Shown piece after piece: positions 1-9,057 of a stretch of 64,000 bases of DNA. Within the stretch, counting starts at the first letter, position 1. Each line of letters begins with the position of its first letter. The notes under the pieces were generated by a model that did not search any database, was not told where the DNA came from, and saw only the letters and a list, made by a program, of their open reading frames with translations. The position numbers were made by a program, and so were the translations under genes. Source of the stretch: Novosphingobium resinovorum (lineage in GTDB: Bacteria > Pseudomonadota > Alphaproteobacteria > Sphingomonadales > Sphingomonadaceae); assembly GCF_027922145.1 (NCBI RefSeq), contig NZ_BSFC01000030.1, forward strand, positions 186,001-250,000, in the 5' to 3' direction.

Positions 1-465
1 GTGCTGCTCCACCGGCTTCGCCCCTTCGCTGAACCATGCGGTGAAGCGCATGCCATTGGCGTGGGCGGGCAGGAACTCGCCGAAATGGAAGACGAGGTCG
101 GTGCTCTCGTTAAACGCGATCTCGGTGTCGAACGTCCGGCTGGCAAGGCGGCCGTGCTCGCGAATGTCGGCGACGATCGCGGGCACCGCATCGGGATCGG
201 CCGATTCCGGGCGCAGGCCGGAGAGACCCAGTAACACCGCCGCGTCGGTCGCATGGCCGCGCCCGGTCAGTGCGAGTGAGCCGTAGAGGTCGCAGGCCAC
301 ACGTGACGGCGTTTGCGGTAGGCTCTCCATGAATGCCAGCGCCGCGCGCATCGGACCGACTGTGTGCGAACTCGACGGACCTATACCGATAGAGAAGATG
401 TCGAGAGCGCTGATCGCAACTGCCGAGAGTTCGGCGTCGGAGGGGGGGAGGGCGGTCGTGTGCAT
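1..465 (-). CDS. sdaA: L-serine dehydratase (L-serine ammonia-lyase), N-terminal part, cut by window edge
   Basis: Deaminates L-serine to pyruvate and ammonia with a [4Fe-4S] cluster (family knowledge). The reverse strand reads open from an ATG at 465 to the window edge, 155 codons. It carries the family's N-terminal signature IGPSSSHTVGPMRAA at about residues 29-43, followed by a beta-domain-like region. The cluster-binding cysteines would lie beyond the edge. An in-frame ATG at 501 is possible, but the ATG at 465 has a GGAAA stretch about 5 bases upstream and gives the expected short leader. Longer reading frames over the same bases on either strand show no family motif. Confidence 0.85.
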   Translation of the reverse strand, partial: MHTTALPPSDAELSAVAISALDIFSIGIGPSSSHTVGPMRAALAFMESLPQTPSRVACDLYGSLALTGRGHATDAAVLLGLSGLRPESADPDAVPAIVADIREHGRLASRTFDTEIAFNESTDLVFHFGEFLPAHANGMRFTAWFSEGAKPVEQH

Positions 466-580
466 ATCGGTTTCCGATGCCGGTATAGCGCAGTGGATCA
501 TCGGGGAAAGGGGCCAGTTCCAGCTGAAGTGCCGGGGCCAGCAGCACACCGATCGTCAGGCCCTGTCGGCAGATCGGTGT

Positions 581-877
581 TCAAGGCAGCGAGCGGTAGA
601 ACTCCAGTTTCATGTCCTCGGCCACGCATTCGAGGATCGGCGGGACGAGCCGGTCGTGAAAGTCGATATGCATGTGCTTTTCGTAAGCGGCCTCGTCGCG
701 GAAAGTGGCGACGACCTGGAACAGGTCGGGGTCCGCCTCCGACTGGAACAGTTCATAGACGAGGGCATCGGGCTCGTTTTCGAACACCAGACCCTTCAGT
801 TCGGATTGCAGGGCGATCATGTCGTCGCGCTTTTCCGGCCGGGTGCGCAGCTGGGCGATGAAGCTCTTGGCGGGCAT
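581..877 (-). CDS. ABM-family (antibiotic biosynthesis monooxygenase fold) small protein 1
   Basis: A 98-residue single-domain protein of the dimeric alpha/beta-barrel ABM type, which includes cofactor-free quinol and aromatic monooxygenases. Typical features are the opening FIAQLRTRPEKRDDMIALQSEL, a central LVYELFQSEADPDLFQVVATF strand pair and the helix EAAYEKHM. The ATG at 877 has AGGGCCTGACCC before it; an ATG at 895 would overlap the upstream gene's stop and has no ribosome site. It lies four bases after a paralogous gene, so the two are one transcript. The substrate is unknown; the divergent receptor/quinoprotein operon suggests a shared catabolic role. Confidence 0.75.
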   Translation of the reverse strand: MPAKSFIAQLRTRPEKRDDMIALQSELKGLVFENEPDALVYELFQSEADPDLFQVVATFRDEAAYEKHMHIDFHDRLVPPILECVAEDMKLEFYRSLP

Positions 878-881
878 AGGG

Positions 882-1184
882 TCAGGCCCTTCCATGAGGT
901 GCGAGGTCGAACAGGAGCTCGCGTTCGTACGTGCCTTCCATGCAGCCGACGATCTTCTCGATCAGCGGCTTGTTGTGATCGTAAGCCATGTGGGCCTCGT
1001 CGGCGGCCTCATCGACGAAACTTTCGTGGACGGCGAACATGCCAGGTTCGGCAAGGCGGAAGAACTTGTAGACAAGCGTGCCCGGTTCCTGCTTCGACAA
1101 ATCCTCCATCTGGCGGGCGAGGGCGATGAAATCGTCCTGCCGGTCGTGGCGGACGCGGAAGCGGGACAGGAAACTGAAGGCCAT
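882..1184 (-). CDS. ABM-family small protein 2
   Basis: A 100-residue paralogue of the gene just downstream, with the same ABM layout: FLSRFRVRHDRQDDFIALAR near the N-terminus, LVYKFFRLAEPGMFAVHESF in the middle, and a helix with EAHMAYDH. Start ATG at 1184 is preceded by a strong AAGGAGAG about 8 bases away. First gene of a two-gene leftward operon, divergent from the TonB receptor at 1498 across a 313-base region. Two different ABM paralogues side by side could form a heterodimer or act on successive intermediates (inference). Confidence 0.78.
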   Translation of the reverse strand: MAFSFLSRFRVRHDRQDDFIALARQMEDLSKQEPGTLVYKFFRLAEPGMFAVHESFVDEAADEAHMAYDHNKPLIEKIVGCMEGTYERELLFDLAPHGRA

Positions 1185-1497
1185 GAGGCACTCTCTCCTT
1201 TCAGTGCGGGACGAGTCGCTCTCGTTCCCGCAGGTTCTCTCCGAATGCCGCGCCTATCTTGGCGCGTGCTCCGTGGAATCGAGGATAGGCGATCACAGAA
1301 TAAAAACAATCATGAATGCATGCTATATCGCGTTTCCCTGCCCCCCGAGAGGTTTGTCGACAACCACCGCATGAGCCCGGGGCATATGATGAAAATAGTC
1401 ATCAAAAAAACATACATGAATGATTGCCAAACGCCGTCTTCGTGATAATCCTTGATGCAACCCGCAAACAAATGGCGGGGCACAAGGAGAGAGAGGC
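1185..1497. promoter_or_regulatory. Divergent promoter region between ABM pair and TonB receptor operon
   Basis: A 313-base AT-richer gap between divergently transcribed units, with no credible ORF. It holds a perfect 10-base palindrome TTGTCGACAA at 1354-1363 and two copies of CATGAATG at 1311-1318 and 1415-1422. These could be operator sites for an unlinked regulator. No regulator gene is adjacent, so their use is unproven. A GGAGAGAG ribosome site lies just before the ATG at 1498. Confidence 0.4.
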
Positions 1498-3978
1498 ATG
1501 TTCACCAGGCAGCTTTACTGCTCGTCTTGCGCGTTCGCGCTCGTCGCCGGAATCGCAAGCACGCCAGCCTTCGCACAGGACACTTCGACCACGGACGCAG
1601 CGCCACAAGAATCGGGGCAGCAATCGTCGGGTGGCCTGGCCGAGATTGTCGTCACCGCAACCCGCCGCGCCACCGACCTTCAGTCCACGCCGGTCTCGGT
1701 CTCGGCGGTGGACAGCACGTTGATCGCGCAGGCCGCCCCGCGCGACCTCGGCGACATCGCGGCGTTCGTGCCGAACTTCTCGGCCGCGACGATCGCCAAC
1801 TTCAATGCCGCCAGCTTTGCGATGCGCGGCGTCGGGCAGACCTCGATCATCGTCTATTTCGAGCCGCCGGTGGCGGTGCTGGTGGACGACTTCGTAGTGC
1901 CCTCGGTCCAGACTCAGCTGCTCGACACTTTCGACATTGCGCAGGTCGAAGTGCTGCGCGGCCCGCAGGGCACGCTGTTCGGCAAGAACACTACGGGCGG
2001 CGTCGTCACCGTGCGCACCAAGCGCCCGCAGATGGAGTACGTGGGCGTCGATGCCCGCGCCGAGTACGGCGACTTCGGCCAGAAGAAAGTGCAGGCCGCG
2101 CTCAACGTGCCGATCGGCGATATCGCCGCCTTCCGCCTCGTCGGCGGTTACGAGAAGTCTGACGGGTTCTACAAGAACGGGGCCTGTTACGGCCCGGTCA
2201 CCGGCTTCGTCGACAACAAGTTCCAGGGGCGCAGCGGCTGCCTTGGCGGCGAGACGATCGGCGGCAAGGACGTTTGGCAGGCCCGGGCCAAGCTGCTGGT
2301 CGAGCCTTCGCCCAATTTCAGCGCGCTGTTCCAGTACGAATGGATCCGCGACCGGTCGGACTCGGTGCCGTCGGTGAACGAGAACTACCTCTATACCGGC
2401 ACCAATCCCTTCGTTACCGACCTGCTCGGGCTGACCGATCCGAATGCGCAGGGCACCGATCCGCTGAAGCGGGCGGCCTATACCGGACGGCACGACGGCC
2501 TGCTGTTCATGGACAAGGGCCAGCGCATTTCGGTCGACGGGCTCTACGCCAACCTCGAATATGACACCGGCATCGGCACCGTCACTTCGGTCTCGGGCTA
2601 TCGCAACCAGCGCTCGCGCATTCCCAACTCCTACGCGGGTGCGACGGCCGTGGCGGAAGACGGCCAGTACCTGTCGTTCTTCGACGCGACCCGCGATGAC
2701 AACCGCAAGACTTGGCAGCAGGAACTGCGCTTCGCCTCCGACCTGCAGGGGCCGTTCAATTTCGTCGCGGGCGGGTTCTACCAGCGCGACAAGATCGATT
2801 TCTGCGTGGCGCAGATACTCGGGTTCCTCGACCTCACCTCCGGTCCGCTGCCGTTCGGCAACTGGAACGATACGCCGTACGTCCTGTGCAACGCGCAGCG
2901 GGCCAAGTCGCGCGCGGTGTTCCTCGAAGGCACGCTGAAGCTGGGCGAGAAGCTGACGATCGCGGCGGGCGGGCGCTATACCTGGGACGACAAGACCTGG
3001 CTCGGCCGGCAGCAGACCTTCATTCCGGCACTGAACGGCGGCTTCGACCCGACGATCACCATCAACGAGGCGCTCGACGCCAGCGTCTACAAGTACCCGG
3101 CGGGCGTCGTCAGCGTGAAGGGCAAGTGGCGCGAGCCGACCTACCGCGCCAGCATCAGCTATCAGGCCACCGACGATATCTTCGTCTTTGGCGGCTACTC
3201 GCATGGCTACAAGGGCGGCGGTTTCAACGACCAGATCGGCGGCTTCGCGGCCTTCGGCACCGACCTCGACGCCTTCCGCGCCGCCGCGCGGCCGACCGAT
3301 CCGGAAAAGGCCGACAGCTTCGAACTGGGCTTCAAGTCGCAGTTCCTCGACAACCGGCTGCGCTTCAACCTCACCGGTTTCTACGTGAAGTACAAGGATC
3401 TGCAGAAGCAGCTCAACGTGCCAATCGTGGTCAACGGCCAGCCCAATCAGGTTACGTTGTTCGTCAACGCCGCCAGCGCCGACGTGAAGGGTATCGAAGC
3501 GGAACTCTCCGCCACTCCGGTCGAGGGCCTGACCCTGCGCGGCGTGCTCGGCTACCAGGACGGTAAGTACAAGACCTATACCGCCGAGAACGCGGGCTAT
3601 GACCTGGCCTCCGCTCCGCTGGACCGCGCGCCGAAGTGGCAGTGGACGCTGGACGGCTCCTATGCGCTGCCGCTGGGCAGCGACTACAAGCTGACCGTGA
3701 ACGGCAACGTCGCGTATACCGGGCGCAACCTCAATACGCAGGCGATCGACGATCCGCTGGGCAACACGTTCCTCAATGCGAGGACGCTGGTGAACGGCTC
3801 GATCACGCTCGCGCAGGCGGATGACCGCTACTACGTGCGCCTGATCGGCAAGAACCTGACCGACAAGCGCTACCGCGTGGCGGTGCAGAACGTCGCGGGG
3901 CTGTGGCTCAACTCGCAATACGGGGCGCCGCGTTACTTCGGTGTCGAACTCGGGCTGTCGTTCGGCGACCATCTTTGA
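1498..3978 (+). CDS. TonB-dependent outer-membrane receptor
   Basis: An 826-residue outer-membrane active transporter. A signal peptide ends near TPAFAQ (about residue 27). A TonB-box-like segment AEIVVTATRRATDLQSTPVS lies at about 47-66, followed by the plug domain (VEVLRGPQGTLFGKNTTGG near 150) and a long beta-barrel ending in an aromatic strand (ELGLSF). The sequence resembles the sphingomonad receptors found in catabolic clusters rather than siderophore receptors. The quinohemoprotein gene starts 10 bases after its stop, so the pair probably import and oxidise the same alcohol- or polyol-like substrate (inference). The ligand cannot be read from sequence. Confidence 0.9.
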   Translation: MFTRQLYCSSCAFALVAGIASTPAFAQDTSTTDAAPQESGQQSSGGLAEIVVTATRRATDLQSTPVSVSAVDSTLIAQAAPRDLGDIAAFVPNFSAATIANFNAASFAMRGVGQTSIIVYFEPPVAVLVDDFVVPSVQTQLLDTFDIAQVEVLRGPQGTLFGKNTTGGVVTVRTKRPQMEYVGVDARAEYGDFGQKKVQAALNVPIGDIAAFRLVGGYEKSDGFYKNGACYGPVTGFVDNKFQGRSGCLGGETIGGKDVWQARAKLLVEPSPNFSALFQYEWIRDRSDSVPSVNENYLYTGTNPFVTDLLGLTDPNAQGTDPLKRAAYTGRHDGLLFMDKGQRISVDGLYANLEYDTGIGTVTSVSGYRNQRSRIPNSYAGATAVAEDGQYLSFFDATRDDNRKTWQQELRFASDLQGPFNFVAGGFYQRDKIDFCVAQILGFLDLTSGPLPFGNWNDTPYVLCNAQRAKSRAVFLEGTLKLGEKLTIAAGGRYTWDDKTWLGRQQTFIPALNGGFDPTITINEALDASVYKYPAGVVSVKGKWREPTYRASISYQATDDIFVFGGYSHGYKGGGFNDQIGGFAAFGTDLDAFRAAARPTDPEKADSFELGFKSQFLDNRLRFNLTGFYVKYKDLQKQLNVPIVVNGQPNQVTLFVNAASADVKGIEAELSATPVEGLTLRGVLGYQDGKYKTYTAENAGYDLASAPLDRAPKWQWTLDGSYALPLGSDYKLTVNGNVAYTGRNLNTQAIDDPLGNTFLNARTLVNGSITLAQADDRYYVRLIGKNLTDKRYRVAVQNVAGLWLNSQYGAPRYFGVELGLSFGDHL

Positions 3979-3988
3979 GAGGTGCTTG

Positions 3989-6130
3989 ATGTTTGAGGCA
4001 AAGGTGCTGCGCTGGGGAATCCCTCTTGCGCTGACGTGGTCGCTCGCGGCCTGCGGATCGGCGGATCAGCAGGCGCTGGCAGGCAAGGGCGCTCCCGAAG
4101 GCTGGGAGCGCCAGCTCGACGACGGCAGCGACGGCGAGGACTGGCCCGCTTTCGGCCGAACGTACGGCGAGCAGCACTACAGCCCGCTTGATCAGGTCAA
4201 CGCCGGGAACGTCAAGGATCTCGGCCTCGTCTGGGCGGTGGACCTTCCGGCGGGCAACCCCGCGACCGGGCCGATCGAGGTGGGCGGCACGGTCTATCTC
4301 GCCAGCGGCTATTCGGTGGTCCGCGCGATCGACGTCGCTTCCGGCAAGGTGAAATGGGAACACGATCCCAAGGCCCCCGAAGCCTCCGGCATCCGCCTCA
4401 GGCAGGGCTGGGGCAGTCGCGGCATCGCCTACTGGAATCACAAGGTCATCACCGCTACGCAGGACGGCCGCCTCGTTGCGCTCGACGAGAAGACCGGCAA
4501 GCCCGTCTGGACCGTGCAGACGCTGGAGGAGGGCGCGCCGATGTTCATCTCCGGACCGCCGCGCGTGTTCGATGGCAAGGTGATCATCGGCAATGCCGGG
4601 TCCGACGAAAGCGCGGTGCGCGGCTTCGTCACCGCCTTCGATGCGGACAGCGGCAGGCAGCTCTGGAAGTTCTACACCGTCCCCGGCGACCCGGCGAAGG
4701 GCTTCGAGGACGAGACGCAGAAGATGGCCGCGAAGACCTGGAGCGGCGACTGGTGGAAGTACGGCGGCGGCGGTTCGGTGTGGAACGCCATCACTTACGA
4801 CAAGGCCAACGACCAGATTCTGCTCGGCACCGGCAACGGCGCGCCTTGGAACCACAAGATCCGTTCTCTGGGCAAGGGCGACAACCTGTTCGTCTGCTCG
4901 ATCGTCGCGCTCGATGCGAAGACGGGCAAGTACAAATGGCACTACCAGATCAACCCCGGCGAAAGCTGGGACTTCAACGCCGCGATGGATATGGAACTGG
5001 CCGACCTGACCATCGACGGCAAGCCGCGTCAGGTGGTGATGACGGCGCCGAAGAACGGCTTCTACTACGTGATCGACCGGAAGGATGGAAAGCTGATCTC
5101 GGCCGAGCCTTTCGTGGAAGTGACGTGGGCGAAGAAGATCGACCTTGCCACCGGCCGTCCGGTCGAGAACCCCGGCGTGCGCTACGAAAGCGGCAGGACT
5201 TCGTTCCGCCCGACGCCGCTCGGTGCGCATAGCTGGATGCCGATGGCATACAGCCCGAAGACGAAGTTGACCTATATTCCCGCCATCGATTTGCAGGCGC
5301 ACTTCGACGATACTGGCATCACCCGGGAAAATTTCAAGTTCGCCGAGGGCATGGGACTGTCTCCGGGCGTCGGCTACGCGATCGACGCGGGGGGCAAGGA
5401 CGTCACCGGCTGGCTCGTCGCCTGGGACCCGGTGGCGCAGAAGGCGCGCTGGAAGCTGCCGATGCCCACGCACGGCAACGGCGGCATCATGGCGACGGGC
5501 GGGAACCTGGTGTTCCAGGGGCGGCCCGACGGCGGCTTTTCGGCCTATGACGCCGAGGACGGCAAGCGCTTGTGGAACTTCGATGCGCGCGCGGGCGTGG
5601 TGGCGCCGCCGATCACGTACCGCGTCAACGGCAAGCAGTACGTCACGGTGATCGCCGGGATCGGCACCAGCGTCGGCCTGTTCGGCCCGATGTTTGCGCA
5701 GTATGGCATCGATTACCGCACGCAGGCGCGGCGGGTGCTGACTTTCGCGATCGGCGGCAAGCAACAGTTGCCGCCGCGCGAACCTTACAAGGCCGTCGCC
5801 TTCGAGGATGCCGACTTCAAGCCGGACGCCGGCAAGGCCGCGCGCGGAGAGGGCATCTTCGGCGGTCGCTGTGCGGTCTGCCATGGCACCTCGGTCATCG
5901 CGGGCGGCACCGCGCCGGACCTGCGTACTTCGCCGATCCCTGCCAATTCGGAGGCGTTCGCCGAAGTGGTCCGCAACGGCGCGCTGGTTCCTGCGGGAAT
6001 GCCGAAATTCGGCGAATTCACGCCCGATCAGGTCGAGGCCCTACGCCAGTACATCCGCACCCGCGCCGAAGTCCTGCGCAGCGGACGGCCCGACAGTGCA
6101 GTAGGGTCTGCGCACAAGACCGGGGAGTGA
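3989..6130 (+). CDS. PQQ-dependent quinohemoprotein alcohol dehydrogenase, lipoprotein-type signal
   Basis: A 713-residue periplasmic dehydrogenase: an eight-bladed PQQ propeller (about 45-600) fused to a C-terminal cytochrome c with CAVCH at about 631-635. The start is the ATG at 3989, behind GAGAGG, with lipobox-like LAAC close to the N-terminus; a longer frame from 3941 would overlap the receptor. WDFN (residues about 329-332) supplies the catalytic Asp; position +2 is Asn, not the Asp typical of lanthanide enzymes, so Ca2+ is more likely. The vicinal Cys-Cys pair usual in methanol/ethanol enzymes is absent: the equivalent stretch reads RQGWGSRGIAYW. Second gene of the receptor operon. Confidence 0.88.
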   Translation: MFEAKVLRWGIPLALTWSLAACGSADQQALAGKGAPEGWERQLDDGSDGEDWPAFGRTYGEQHYSPLDQVNAGNVKDLGLVWAVDLPAGNPATGPIEVGGTVYLASGYSVVRAIDVASGKVKWEHDPKAPEASGIRLRQGWGSRGIAYWNHKVITATQDGRLVALDEKTGKPVWTVQTLEEGAPMFISGPPRVFDGKVIIGNAGSDESAVRGFVTAFDADSGRQLWKFYTVPGDPAKGFEDETQKMAAKTWSGDWWKYGGGGSVWNAITYDKANDQILLGTGNGAPWNHKIRSLGKGDNLFVCSIVALDAKTGKYKWHYQINPGESWDFNAAMDMELADLTIDGKPRQVVMTAPKNGFYYVIDRKDGKLISAEPFVEVTWAKKIDLATGRPVENPGVRYESGRTSFRPTPLGAHSWMPMAYSPKTKLTYIPAIDLQAHFDDTGITRENFKFAEGMGLSPGVGYAIDAGGKDVTGWLVAWDPVAQKARWKLPMPTHGNGGIMATGGNLVFQGRPDGGFSAYDAEDGKRLWNFDARAGVVAPPITYRVNGKQYVTVIAGIGTSVGLFGPMFAQYGIDYRTQARRVLTFAIGGKQQLPPREPYKAVAFEDADFKPDAGKAARGEGIFGGRCAVCHGTSVIAGGTAPDLRTSPIPANSEAFAEVVRNGALVPAGMPKFGEFTPDQVEALRQYIRTRAEVLRSGRPDSAVGSAHKTGE

Positions 6131-6145
6131 TCTGCGTTTCGGCAA

Positions 6146-6168
6146 GGGGCGCCCGGAAAGGGCGCCCC
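6146..6168 (+). terminator. Hairpin terminator after the quinohemoprotein gene
   Basis: A perfect 9-bp stem, GGGGCGCCC and GGGCGCCCC, with a 5-base loop GGAAA, starts 16 bases after the stop codon. There is no clear T-run after it, so termination may be weak or Rho-assisted. Confidence 0.6.
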
Positions 6169-6327
6169 GATCCTCCGATCACGCTTCTCGGTTGGTATTT
6201 CTCAGCATTTTCCTGAAGTAAAAAGAGGATTTACCCTTCCGCTCATTGCTCGGGGGTGTGTTGCGCAAGAACTGATTCGTGTCGTTCGTCACCATCGCCC
6301 GCCGGCGATCAGTAGAGGGGCTCTGCA

Positions 6328-8808
6328 GTGCGCAAACAGAAGTTTACAGCGACCGCGCTCGTTACTCGTAGTTCACTGTCTTACATCCGCAGCGTGTTCG
6401 CGCTTGGCGAGGCCCGCCAGGCCTTCGTCAACGTTCATGACGAGGCCCACGCGGAAGGCCTTACCGGACTGGAAATCGTTTCCTGCATCACGCCGGACGA
6501 CGGAGGCGGCTGGTTCGATGAAAGCCATCCGCTGATCCATGAAGATCGGCCTGCGCAGGTCACGTACACTTCGGGCACCGAAGGCAAGCCCAAGGGCATC
6601 GTCCTGACTTACGCCAATCTTGCGGATGCAGCGGAGCGGATCATCGACCAGATGGGCCTGACCGCAGAAGTGCGCGAGTATGTTGGCGTGCCGGTCACCT
6701 ACAGCTTCGGCATCGGCCGCATCCGCGCAGTCAGCGCGGTCGGTGGATGCGCATATCTGCCGCCGCGAGGTTTCGATCCCCTCGAACTGGCTCGCATGCT
6801 GAGGTCGGGTGAGGTGAACGCCTTGTCCGCAGTCCCCACTCTTCTGCGTATCCTGCTGCAGCGGCGGTCCGTCATCGGGGATGCAGGCAAGAAGCTGCTG
6901 TGGCTGGAGATCGGTTCGCAATACATGTCGGGCGCTGAAAAGCGCGGCATTCGCGAGATGTTTCCCAATGCCCGCATCGTACAGCATTATGGCCTGACGG
7001 AAGCCTCGCGCAGCACTTTCCTCCAGATTTCCGACGTTCCGGATGCCGCGCTGGATTCAGTCGGCAAAGCCGTCGGCGCGACCGAGGTGGCGATTTCCGA
7101 AGAAGGACGCATCTGCATTCGCGGTCCGCACGTTGCGCGCTGGAAGCTGGATGCCGGCGAAATGCGCGATCTTTGCGGCGCCGACGGCTGGCTGGAGACC
7201 AGCGACCTCGGCCATATCGACGATGGCTATCTCTATTACGACGGGAGAGCGGACGACCTGATCAACTCAGGCGGCGTGAAGCTGAACCCGGATTTGCTCG
7301 AGATGCGCATTTCCCAGCTTCTCGGCCAGAGCGGCAGAGCTGTCGTGGCGAAAGTGCCTGACGCGCTTCGGGGCGAGGGCGTGCTGGTCGCCACGGATGC
7401 GACGGACATCGCCGCCGACCGGCTTCATTCGGCGGCGGCAGAGGCCCTGAAGGAATTCGGCGTCGTTGCCGGGGATTCCCTCCACATCCGTGTCATCCCG
7501 AAGATTCCGCGCACGGCGACGGGCAAGGCCATGCGCCGCGTCATGACCCAGGATTTCGTCGAGGAGCGCAAGGCTGCCGTCGTCGATCCCGTGCCCGATC
7601 GGGCACCCGAAGCGGCGCCGCGCGACGTCCAGGGGTTCTTCCGGCAGTTCTTCCCCGGACGGCGCATCGGCGCCCACGACAGTTTCGAAAGCCTGGGCGG
7701 GGACTCACTAAGCTACATCCAGTTCTCGCTTGGTTTCGAAGGACGTTTCGGTGCCCTGCCGGACGGGTGGGAGTCGCTCACTGTCGAGCAACTGGAAAAG
7801 AGCGCCGGCCCGCCGGCAGGAGACAACTGGCGCAAGCTCGACACCGCGATGCTGACGCGCGCGTTCTTCATGATCTGCATCGTGGCCTTGCATCTCGACA
7901 CGTTCGTCTACAGCAAGAACTGGGGCGCAGCCTATTTCCTGTTCATGCTGTGCGGCTACAGCGTCATGCGCTTCCAGTGGCCGGAGATCAGCCGGACCGG
8001 AAAGCTGGGTACGATCTTCGGGACGGTGCTGAGCGTAGCTATCCCGACGTTGATGGTGACGATCGCAATGCAGCTGTGGGCCAGGAACCTCGAACTGAAG
8101 CCCCTGCTCTTGATATCGAACTGGTTCGACCCGCATCAATATCATGTGGCCTATTACTATTTCGCTGAAATCTACATGCAATTGCTGCTCGTCGTGGCGG
8201 CGCTCTTCTCTATCCCGGCCATTCGTAGATTTCTCAAGGCGAGGCCGATGAGCTTCTGCACGATGCTGCTGATCGCCGCGACCGTAGGAAGCTGGATGGT
8301 CGAGAAAGTCTGGGACACCAACTACATTTTCCATCGCACGCCGATCTGGTATCTGTGGACGGTTGCCGCGGGCATGCTGATAGCAAGTGCGCGAGACTTG
8401 CGGAGCCGGATCGTGGCCATGCCGATAGTGACGGTCGCGGTGCTTCTGCACCACGGTTTCACGTCCGCCAGCGGCTATATCGTGGGCGGCGTGGCCCTGT
8501 TGCTCTTCGGGACATCCATCAAGGTTCCGCCTGTTGCGAAATCCATCGTTTCCGAGGTCGCCGGGTCTTCGATGTTCATGTACCTCAGTCACTATCAGGT
8601 CAGGTCGCTGATCATTCGGGTGTTTCATGGCCCGAAGCCATGGGTTGCGCTTTCCGTCGCCATCGGGTTCGGCATCGTCTTTGCCCATGCTTACGCCTGG
8701 ACCGAACGCAAGGTGCGCGGCTTCCTGCGGGCGCGGGAGGAGGGTACGGGCAGTCCAGCCACCTACGCATACGAAGAGCCTGCAGGACTGGTCAAAGCAA
8801 TCAGTTGA
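6328..8808 (+). CDS. Adenylation domain - acyl carrier - acyltransferase-3 fusion protein
   Basis: An 826-residue multidomain protein. Residues about 75-415 form an AMP-binding adenylation domain: A3 YTSGTEGKPKG at about 77, A5 QHYGLTEAS, A7-like TSDLG, A8 GRADDLINSGG, A10 PRTATGKAMRR. A carrier domain follows with phosphopantetheine site LGGDSL (Ser near 459). From about 505 there is a multi-helix acyltransferase-3 domain, with Arg and the presumed catalytic His (TRAFFMICIVALH) near 509-521 and a late YLSHYQ motif. The GTG start is behind AGAGGGG. The adenylation N-subdomain is short: A3 normally lies 150 or more residues in. Probably activates an acid and transfers it to a membrane or exported acceptor (inference). 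Monocistronic. Confidence 0.82.
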   Translation: MRKQKFTATALVTRSSLSYIRSVFALGEARQAFVNVHDEAHAEGLTGLEIVSCITPDDGGGWFDESHPLIHEDRPAQVTYTSGTEGKPKGIVLTYANLADAAERIIDQMGLTAEVREYVGVPVTYSFGIGRIRAVSAVGGCAYLPPRGFDPLELARMLRSGEVNALSAVPTLLRILLQRRSVIGDAGKKLLWLEIGSQYMSGAEKRGIREMFPNARIVQHYGLTEASRSTFLQISDVPDAALDSVGKAVGATEVAISEEGRICIRGPHVARWKLDAGEMRDLCGADGWLETSDLGHIDDGYLYYDGRADDLINSGGVKLNPDLLEMRISQLLGQSGRAVVAKVPDALRGEGVLVATDATDIAADRLHSAAAEALKEFGVVAGDSLHIRVIPKIPRTATGKAMRRVMTQDFVEERKAAVVDPVPDRAPEAAPRDVQGFFRQFFPGRRIGAHDSFESLGGDSLSYIQFSLGFEGRFGALPDGWESLTVEQLEKSAGPPAGDNWRKLDTAMLTRAFFMICIVALHLDTFVYSKNWGAAYFLFMLCGYSVMRFQWPEISRTGKLGTIFGTVLSVAIPTLMVTIAMQLWARNLELKPLLLISNWFDPHQYHVAYYYFAEIYMQLLLVVAALFSIPAIRRFLKARPMSFCTMLLIAATVGSWMVEKVWDTNYIFHRTPIWYLWTVAAGMLIASARDLRSRIVAMPIVTVAVLLHHGFTSASGYIVGGVALLLFGTSIKVPPVAKSIVSEVAGSSMFMYLSHYQVRSLIIRVFHGPKPWVALSVAIGFGIVFAHAYAWTERKVRGFLRAREEGTGSPATYAYEEPAGLVKAIS

Positions 8809-8892
8809 ATGTCTTGCCGGTGTCGATGACCCTGCTCGCGACAGCCACCTTTGGGGTGGTGATGCCGGCCGGCAATATGCGAATGCAAAAAA

Positions 8893-8933
8893 GGAGCGGC
8901 CGCAAGCGACGAGGCGATGCATGCGGCCGCTCC
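8893..8933. terminator. Bidirectional hairpin terminator
   Basis: Perfect 11-bp arms GGAGCGGCCGC (8893-8903) and GCGGCCGCTCC (8923-8933). An A-run (GCAAAAAA) on the left and CGCTTTT on the right would give U-tracts for both directions. It closes the acyltransferase fusion gene, and could stop leftward read-through from the SulP gene. Confidence 0.65.
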
Positions 8934-9057
8934 CTGCGCTTTTGTCAGCGTCCCGCTAGCAGGCGCGGGTAAAATGAAAAGCGTGAGCCTCGGCGAATTT
9001 CGCAATTCGATCGCCAAGCTTGCCGGACGGATACGAACGGACACGCTGTTCCTGCCC

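Noticed and set aside
1402..3972. 856-codon reading frame antisense to the first TonB receptor
   Set aside because: High-GC mirror frame of a real gene. Composition is Arg/Val/Glu-rich and shapeless, with no domain, while the sense strand has signal peptide, plug and barrel motifs.
3908..5884. 658-codon frame antisense to the quinohemoprotein gene
   Set aside because: Same mirror-frame effect; the sense strand carries PQQ and heme motifs and a ribosome site.
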